The notes under the pieces were generated by a model. That model was given only the letters and a program-made list of their open reading frames with translations, did not search any database and was not told the origin of the DNA. A stretch of 8,768 bases of DNA, taken from contig DAOUMA010000017.1 of assembly GCA_034414555.1 (NCBI GenBank), forward strand, positions 1 through 8,768, given 5' to 3'. Below are positions 5,394-8,768 of this stretch, piece by piece; position 1 is the first letter of the stretch; every line of letters begins with the position of its first letter. The translations under genes and the position numbers were made by a program. The DNA is from CG2-30-46-19 sp034414555 (GTDB lineage Bacteria; Chloroflexota; Dehalococcoidia; GIF9; AB-539-J10).

Positions 5394-5626
5394 TTACCTT
5401 CGTCTTACAGCTTGCAAAAATTCGTCTTCGTTAATGCCAAGCTGCTTAAGGATGTCTGAAAGCAGGTATGGGCTAACGGTTTTAGCAGGATGGATAGGAA
5501 TAGGAGCACGGCGACAATCCTCATGATGGAATATTGCGTGGCTTCCCTTCTGACGTACCTTCTCAAACCCTAATGTCTGAAGCCCTTGACCACCTCTCTA
5601 GCCTTGAGGGGAGGCAGTTTTGTCAT
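5394..5626 (-). pseudogene. hicA: HicA-family mRNA interferase, frameshifted
   Basis: HicA toxins are small double-stranded-RNA-binding-fold ribonucleases that cleave mRNA; HicB neutralises them. From the ATG at 5626 the frame reads MTKLPPLKAREVVKGFRH and stops at TAG (5572-5570). Adding one base near the GGGC run (5585-5582) restores a 77-residue HicA: after KAREVVKG it continues LQTLGFEKVRQKGSHAIFHH, then RRAPIPIHP and SPYLLSDILKQLGINEDEFL, ending at TAA (5396-5394). The catalytic His in GSH is retained. No usable start exists downstream of the break, so as written no active toxin is made. The start codon overlaps the hicB stop by 4 nt (ATGA). A sequencing or assembly error in the G-run is the main alternative to true decay. 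Confidence 0.85.
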
Positions 5627-5835
5627 ACTGTTATTGTGACCCGCTGGGTGCTAATTTCCTCCGGGACTTCCTCACCACGCTCCCTACGATATTCAAGGCA
5701 AAGCTCAAGCACTTCTTTGATATTAGCCAGGCATTCCTCATAGGTCTCGCCCTGAGCATGGGCTTCTGGAATAAGAGGACAACTGGCTACATAGAACCCG
5801 TCAGGTGCTTTCCTGATAATAGCGGTATATTGCAT
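5623..5835 (-). CDS. hicB: HicB-family antitoxin
   Basis: HicB binds and blocks HicA, and in many systems represses its own operon. This 70-aa protein is the short form: MQYTAIIRKAPDGFYVASCP (1-20) is the family's opening strand pattern, followed by PEAHAQGETYEECLANIKEV (23-42) and a helix to about residue 53. The C-terminus VTITV overlaps the hicA start. No separate ribbon-helix-helix or HTH domain is visible, so autoregulation would need another DNA-binding route. Order here is antitoxin before toxin, less common than hicA-hicB but known. The ATG at 5835 follows an unusual GA-rich leader (AGAGAGATAGAGAGA) that acts as or replaces a Shine-Dalgarno site. Because hicA is broken, hicB may be an orphan antitoxin. 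Confidence 0.9.
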   Translation of the reverse strand: MQYTAIIRKAPDGFYVASCPLIPEAHAQGETYEECLANIKEVLELCLEYRRERGEEVPEEISTQRVTITV

Positions 5836-5859
5836 TCTCTCTATCTCTCTTTCTCTCTC

Positions 5860-5882
5860 TAATTATACCATAATCATAATTA
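5860..5882 (-). promoter_or_regulatory. Extended -10 promoter with overlapping inverted repeat for hicBA
   Basis: The minus strand has TGGTATAAT (5870-5862), an exact -10 with the upstream TG of extended -10 promoters; no convincing -35 is seen. TAATTAT (5860-5866) and ATAATTA (5876-5882) form a perfect inverted repeat with a 9-nt centre covering the -10. That placement suits an operator. The predicted leader is about 20 nt and consists of the GA tract. Confidence 0.5.
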
Positions 5883-5947
5883 GAACTATCTCCAAACAGG
5901 AAGACATTGGTAGTCTGTGTATCTACAATTTCAGGCGAGGCGGCCAC

Positions 5948-6043
5948 TCAGTCAAGCCTGGCATATAGCTTGTCAACTTTTTCCTGCAACTCAATCGTCA
6001 AAGGAATTTTGCAGTTGACTATAAACTGATTTCGTTGAACCAT
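5948..6043 (-). CDS. Short ORF after the deacetylase gene, possible gene fragment (31 aa)
   Basis: The ATG at 6043 starts one base after the deacetylase stop (TGATATGG). The frame encodes 31 residues beginning MVQRNQFIVNCKIP and ending KLYARLD. Its middle, LTIELQEKVD, is encoded by the repeat shared with 5222-5251. It may be a real tiny gene translated by coupling, or the surviving end of a larger gene. No Shine-Dalgarno site of its own is evident. I recognise no family. Confidence 0.3.
   Translation of the reverse strand: MVQRNQFIVNCKIPLTIELQEKVDKLYARLD
5971..6000 (+). repeat. 30-bp repeat, copy downstream of the deacetylase gene
   Basis: It is 29/30 identical to 5222-5251, with weaker similarity just left of both copies (atata-c). 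The two copies flank the hicBA module in direct orientation, about 750 bp apart. Confidence 0.75.
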
Positions 6044-6044
6044 A

Positions 6045-7151
6045 TCAGCCGAAGCATTTCAAGTAGTCTTTATGGTATTTTTTGATTTGTTCTACAACCT
6101 TCTTCGTGGCTTCGAAGGAGGGGTCTGTCTGAAACCTCTGCGGGATGGGAACTGGTTCCTCTACCTCAATTTTGAAATCTGCCAGTCCTGATATTAAAGC
6201 CAGCCAGGCATAAGGTAAAACTTCCCTATTATAGCCAGAGCCAATTATGTCAATTTGCTTGCCCTGGCAAATTTGAGCCATCTCCCTGACTTTTTCACCA
6301 ATCATTCTAAAACCTCTTACGGGCAAACCTAAATTGGTCAACTGGTCGGCAAAATGAGGGTCAGAACCTCCGTTTCTAAGGATGATTTGGGGCTTAAATT
6401 CCCTGTTCAGCGGCTGGATTATTTGCTCAAAAACCAATTTATAAGAATCATAGCCAGCATAAACCGGCAGAGGGACATTAATGGAATATCCCTTCCCGGC
6501 TCCTTCTCCAATCTCATCAGCAAAACCTGTCCCGGGGTACAGGGTCCTGGGGTCCTGGTGTAAATCAATGAATAATACCCTGGGGTCAGAATAGAAATAC
6601 TCACAGGTCCCGTTTCCCTGATGGGCATCAGTGTCCAAAATCAAAATCCTTTCCAAAGCATACTTTTCCATTAAATACTTGGCTAAAAAGGCGTTATCAT
6701 TGTAAATACAGAAACCCTCGCCATAAGACGGTTTGGCATGGTGCATGTTCCCACCAATACACACCACCTTCTTATATTCGCCCGTCTGGATTAAATCAGC
6801 CGCCATCTTCGCCTGTCCAATCATCAATCTTGCCGCCTCTTCCAACTTTCCTGGCCTGCCCATCGGCATATTATCCCCTGAGTGGTAGCGGGAAAAACTT
6901 CCGGGATAACTTAAGCCTAAATTGGCAGCCTTAAAATAGCCCCGGGTGAAATCAATGTAATCCTTAGTGCAAATCAGCCCTAAATCCTCATCTGTAGCCG
7001 GCTCTGCCTTCAGGATTCTGTAGTTATCATCCTCGGCTAAGTTCTCTTTAAGAAATTCAGGAAAAATTTCATACCTGTCGCCGCGAAAGGGATGACCCGG
7101 GCCGAAATCGTATTCCTTTAGCTCCTCGCGATATAAAATTGCTATTGCCAT
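6045..7151 (-). CDS. Histone-deacetylase-family zinc amidohydrolase
   Basis: This 368-aa protein has the arginase/deacetylase fold of bacterial HDAC-like, acetoin-utilisation (AcuC) and acetylpolyamine deacetylases, which remove acyl groups from amines. Visible motifs are the charge-relay pair in GGNMHHAKPS (133-142; His137, His138), GFCIYNDNAF (146-155), the metal ligands in ILDTDAHQGNGT (171-182; Asp175, His177) and NGGSDPHFADQ (260-270; Asp264), and the catalytic Tyr in GSGYN (304-308; Tyr307). The usual DVHHG is DAHQG, but metal ligands are kept, so it should be active. I chose ATG 7151, one base after the stop of the upstream M20 gene, with GAGAGG 7 nt before it, over a TTG at 7166. There is no signal peptide. 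The true substrate cannot be told from sequence; pairing with an M20 deacylase suggests N-acylated small molecules. Confidence 0.92.
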   Translation of the reverse strand: MAIAILYREELKEYDFGPGHPFRGDRYEIFPEFLKENLAEDDNYRILKAEPATDEDLGLICTKDYIDFTRGYFKAANLGLSYPGSFSRYHSGDNMPMGRPGKLEEAARLMIGQAKMAADLIQTGEYKKVVCIGGNMHHAKPSYGEGFCIYNDNAFLAKYLMEKYALERILILDTDAHQGNGTCEYFYSDPRVLFIDLHQDPRTLYPGTGFADEIGEGAGKGYSINVPLPVYAGYDSYKLVFEQIIQPLNREFKPQIILRNGGSDPHFADQLTNLGLPVRGFRMIGEKVREMAQICQGKQIDIIGSGYNREVLPYAWLALISGLADFKIEVEEPVPIPQRFQTDPSFEATKKVVEQIKKYHKDYLKCFG

Positions 7152-7152
7152 T

Positions 7153-8310
7153 CTAACGCCTCTCAAGAAATCGGGAGATTATTTCCGCCAAATCCTCGAT
7201 ATCCTTCTGATAGACAAATTCATCTTTGCCATGGATATTGCATTCCCGCCTGATTACCCCCAGCCCAAACTCTTTACCACCCCACTCAGAGGTAACGATA
7301 TATGGCAAATCCCCAGAACCCATCTCGCCAAATTTGCCACCTTGACCGGTGACCCCCTCGATTACCCGGGCTAATTCATCCACAACAGGGGCCTGACAGG
7401 GAGGCACAGCGGGAATTCGGTAAATTCTCTCCACCTTCCAATTAACTCCTTTGACCGAGGCAAGGGTATCCATCAATTCCTTTTCTGCTTCCGGTAAATT
7501 TTCTTCGGGAATCAATCTTCTATCCAGGGAAATTAAACATTGGTCGGGAACGATGTTGACTTTAAGCCCACCCACAATCTTATTTATATTCAATCTTGAT
7601 TCCATTCTGCTAAGCCCGGTGTCAGGATGAACAGCAACCACTGATTTTCTTTGCACCACTTTGCTTTTGAGTTCAAGAAGGGCTGACATCAAAAGGTTCG
7701 CTTTCTCTACAGCATTCTCTCCCAGGTGAGATGATCCTGAGTGAACTGATTTCCCATTAACCTTGATATCCATATGAATCGCTCCGAGATTTGCTATTCC
7801 GACATAACCAAAACCAGAATCAAGACTGAAAACATAAGCCCCGGTTACAGGTTGTAAAAATTGGGTTAAATAGCGGATTTGGCTAGCCTGGCCACTTTCT
7901 TCATCCGTGGTAATCATCGCTGAAGTATCATACTTCAAAGCTTTTCCCGTGAGATGCTCCAATCCGAGAAGCAAGGCAACAATTGCCCCTTTCATATCCG
8001 CTGTCCCTCGACCATAAATTTTCCCGTTTTCCACCCGGGGATGAAAGGCATTCCACCCCTCAGCGGGAACCACATCAATGTGAGCATAAAAAATCAGTCT
8101 CGGCCTTCCTTGCTCTCTCCTATGGCAGATAAGATTAACCCTTCCCTCCCCTCCCTCAGTATATTCCTCGGGGATGTAAATCTTCCTGGTGGCAAAGCCG
8201 ACATCTGCAAACATAGGTTGAAGGTAGTCAATTACCTCACCATAGTTCAAACCCGGTGGAACAGAAGTGTCAATGGAAATAATGTCTTCCAAAACTTTGA
8301 TGTAATTCAT
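7153..8310 (-). CDS. M20-family zinc deacylase/peptidase (ArgE/DapE-like)
   Basis: M20 enzymes are two-metal hydrolases that cleave N-acyl amino acids or peptides (ArgE acetylornithine, DapE succinyl-diaminopimelate, carboxypeptidase G2 types). The 385 aa show the metal and catalytic residues in order: YAHIDVVP (75-82; His77, Asp79), GRGTADMKG (100-108; Asp105), TTDEESG (134-140; Glu137, Glu138), LDSGFG (163-168; Asp164) and NIHGKDEF (358-365; His360). The dimerisation/lid domain spans about 175-290, with SVHSGSSHLGENA (188-200). Length and motif spacing fit a full, active enzyme. DapE versus ArgE versus other acylases cannot be settled. It is cytoplasmic, with no signal peptide. It heads a two-gene operon: the deacetylase ATG is one base past its TAG. 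Its own Shine-Dalgarno site is weak (GGAAGTAGAAG), and the upstream TATACT (8345-8340) or TATAAG (8335-8330) are weak -10 candidates. Confidence 0.93.
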   Translation of the reverse strand: MNYIKVLEDIISIDTSVPPGLNYGEVIDYLQPMFADVGFATRKIYIPEEYTEGGEGRVNLICHRREQGRPRLIFYAHIDVVPAEGWNAFHPRVENGKIYGRGTADMKGAIVALLLGLEHLTGKALKYDTSAMITTDEESGQASQIRYLTQFLQPVTGAYVFSLDSGFGYVGIANLGAIHMDIKVNGKSVHSGSSHLGENAVEKANLLMSALLELKSKVVQRKSVVAVHPDTGLSRMESRLNINKIVGGLKVNIVPDQCLISLDRRLIPEENLPEAEKELMDTLASVKGVNWKVERIYRIPAVPPCQAPVVDELARVIEGVTGQGGKFGEMGSGDLPYIVTSEWGGKEFGLGVIRRECNIHGKDEFVYQKDIEDLAEIISRFLERR

Positions 8311-8395
8311 CTTCTACTTCCGATAATATCTTATAACATAGTATATCGTAAACGTCGTCACTGGTTCATATGATTAGTGACACTAACTCATCCCT

Positions 8396-8431
8396 TGTCA
8401 TTGTGAGGCACGTCTCCATGTCATTGCGAGG
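8396..8431 (+). repeat. Pair of TGTCATTG(T/C)GAGG repeats
   Basis: TGTCATTGTGAGG (8396-8408) and TGTCATTGCGAGG (8419-8431) are direct repeats differing at one base. The second shares 12 bases with the reverse complement of 1135-1146 in the ribH tail, so it belongs to the same dispersed repeat family. Confidence 0.6.
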
Positions 8432-8464
8432 AGTGTTAACGGTTGCGAGGCGTAGTTTAAAAAA

Positions 8465-8516
8465 TGTAGTTGCCCAATTTATTGGGCAATTGTGCCTGAT
8501 GAATCAGGCAACTACA
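8465..8516. repeat. 52-bp cloverleaf-like palindromic element
   Basis: The ends TGTAGTTGCC (8465-8474) and GGCAACTACA (8507-8516) are perfect 10-bp inverted repeats. Inside are two further perfect hairpins: TTGCCCAAT/ATTGGGCAA (8470-8478 and 8481-8489, 2-nt loop) and TGCCTGAT/ATCAGGCA (8493-8500 and 8503-8510, 2-nt loop). With the outer TGTAG/CTACA paired, the RNA or DNA folds into a three-way junction with two arms. It looks like a non-autonomous palindromic repeat of REP or miniature-element type. No transposase is nearby. Confidence 0.75.
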
Positions 8517-8543
8517 AAAATTTGGGGGTGAAACATCCCTAAT

Positions 8544-8580
8544 ATGCCTAAAACGAACGCAAAATCAAAATTAAACAGCC
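8544..8580 (+). repeat. 37-bp dispersed repeat, right copy
   Basis: This is the same-orientation partner of 93-130, one A shorter, with one substitution. Here no hairpin follows it, so it is not part of a terminator. Confidence 0.75.
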
Positions 8581-8606
8581 TTTTCAAGGAGAGGGGAAGA
8601 AATCTT

Positions 8607-8629
8607 AGAGAGGGGCGAAACCCCTCTCT
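8607..8629. repeat. Perfect 9-bp hairpin (AGAGAGGGG)
   Basis: AGAGAGGGG (8607-8615) pairs with CCCCTCTCT (8621-8629) around CGAAA. A second GAGAGGGG at 8589-8596 could compete for the same partner. No T-run follows on either strand, so this is not a clear terminator. Confidence 0.6.
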
Positions 8630-8641
8630 TACCTACACTCG

Positions 8642-8664
8642 CCCTTCCCTTAGTAAGGGAAGGG
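8642..8664. repeat. Perfect 11-bp palindrome (CCCTTCCCTTA)
   Basis: CCCTTCCCTTA (8642-8652) and TAAGGGAAGGG (8654-8664) are exact inverted repeats around a single G. It lies 12 nt after the hairpin at 8607-8629. It resembles short palindromic dispersed elements and the similar CCCTTTT/AAAAGGG site at 407-422. Confidence 0.6.
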
Positions 8665-8688
8665 GTCAGGGATAGGTTGCTAAACGAC

Positions 8689-8709
8689 CTGCAAACAAGG
8701 GGAATGTAG
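8689..8709 (+). repeat. 21-bp exact repeat, right copy
   Basis: Identical to 5170-5190. Here it runs directly into TATAAT (8710-8715), so it forms the upstream part of a possible plus-strand promoter. Confidence 0.75.
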
Positions 8710-8715
8710 TATAAT
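8710..8715 (+). promoter_or_regulatory. Exact TATAAT -10 box near the right edge
   Basis: A perfect -10 hexamer immediately follows the 21-bp repeat. No -35 with 16-18 nt spacing is recognisable. It sits a few bases before a possible plus-strand start (GTG 8720 or ATG 8732). Confidence 0.35.
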
Positions 8716-8719
8716 AAAA

Positions 8720-8768
8720 GTGAGTGCTGCTATGGTGAAAGAGGCTGCAGGGAAGAGCTTTGAGGTTA
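8720..8768 (+). CDS. Possible start of a plus-strand gene, cut by the window edge
   Basis: An open frame runs to the end of the window from GTG 8720 (VSAAMVKEAAGKSFEV) or ATG 8732 (MVKEAAGKSFEV). Only AAAGTGAG is present as a weak ribosome-binding site for the ATG. It is too short to identify. It would be divergent from the M20 operon. Confidence 0.3.
   Translation, partial: MSAAMVKEAAGKSFEV

Larger units (their letters stand above)
8311..8719. other. Gene-free, repeat-dense intergenic region
   Basis: No frame in these 409 nt looks coding. The region holds, in order, AT-rich promoter-like sequence for the M20 gene, two TGTCATTG repeats, a cloverleaf-like palindrome, a 37-bp repeat, two strong hairpins and a 21-bp repeat. 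It probably separates the minus-strand M20 operon from a plus-strand gene beginning near 8720-8732. Confidence 0.7.

Noticed and set aside
5570..5590. Programmed frameshift in hicA
   Set aside because: No slippery heptamer or downstream structure of the known kinds is apparent at the break; a deletion or read error is simpler.
7152..7166. TTG start for the deacetylase gene
   Set aside because: ATG at 7151 has a well-placed GAGAGG and begins MAIAILYRE, a more natural first strand.
7954..8373. Plus-strand open frame of 139 codons opposite the M20 gene start
   Set aside because: It is antisense to conserved M20 motifs and has no recognisable protein features.
93..8580. Composite transposon bounded by the 37/38-bp repeats
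   Set aside because: No transposase, no target duplication evidence, and the enclosed genes are housekeeping. The repeats are better treated as dispersed elements.
8396..8664. CRISPR array in the right-hand repeat cluster
   Set aside because: Repeats differ from one another, spacing is irregular, and there are no cas genes.

Overview
The window is bacterial. It is dominated by minus-strand genes in tight transcription units, with one clear plus-strand gene. The gene set suggests a Chloroflexota (Dehalococcoidia-like) genome: a stand-alone EF-Tu domain-2-like protein, a mycobacterial-type 190-residue Dcd, a compact ribD-ribE-ribBA-ribH cluster, and short dispersed repeats between genes. That placement is inference from protein flavour and repeat style; there is no rRNA or phylogenetic marker here to prove it.

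Layout, left to right. Positions 1-150 hold AT-rich degenerate repeats, a 38-bp repeat and a likely terminator. Positions 166-756 hold two small uncharacterised minus-strand genes (70 and 106 aa) behind a strong-looking promoter (TTGACA-N17-AATAAT at 783-811). The 70-aa gene has a very good ribosome-binding site but no ATG, GTG or TTG start. A divergent plus-strand gene at 866-1120 encodes a small EF-Tu domain-2-like protein. Its stop codon lies inside a short dispersed repeat, which also encodes the last residues of the convergent ribH.

Positions 5131-1110 (minus) form one five-gene operon, dcd-ribD-ribE-ribBA-ribH, with gaps of 0, 3, 10 and -8 nt. The four rib genes cover the riboflavin pathway from GTP and ribulose 5-phosphate to riboflavin, apart from the dephosphorylation step and the later RibF-type kinase/adenylyltransferase. 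The leading dcd resembles the bifunctional dCTP deaminase/dUTPase that makes dUMP directly. No FMN riboswitch is visible ahead of the operon.

Positions 5835-5394 (minus) are a hicB-hicA toxin-antitoxin pair in antitoxin-first order. hicA carries a one-base deletion that stops it after 18 codons. Positions 8310-6045 (minus) are an M20 metallopeptidase/deacylase followed, one base later, by a histone-deacetylase-fold amidohydrolase; a 31-codon ORF trails it by one base.

Positions 8311-8719 contain no gene that I can support. This stretch is a cluster of short repeats and palindromes, including a cloverleaf-like element at 8465-8516. A possible plus-strand gene begins at the right edge.

I found no CRISPR array, tRNA, rRNA, transposase or clear new defence system. 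The most unusual features are the non-canonical start of the 70-aa gene, the repeat-derived RibH tail, the broken hicA, and several short repeat families shared between distant intergenic regions.
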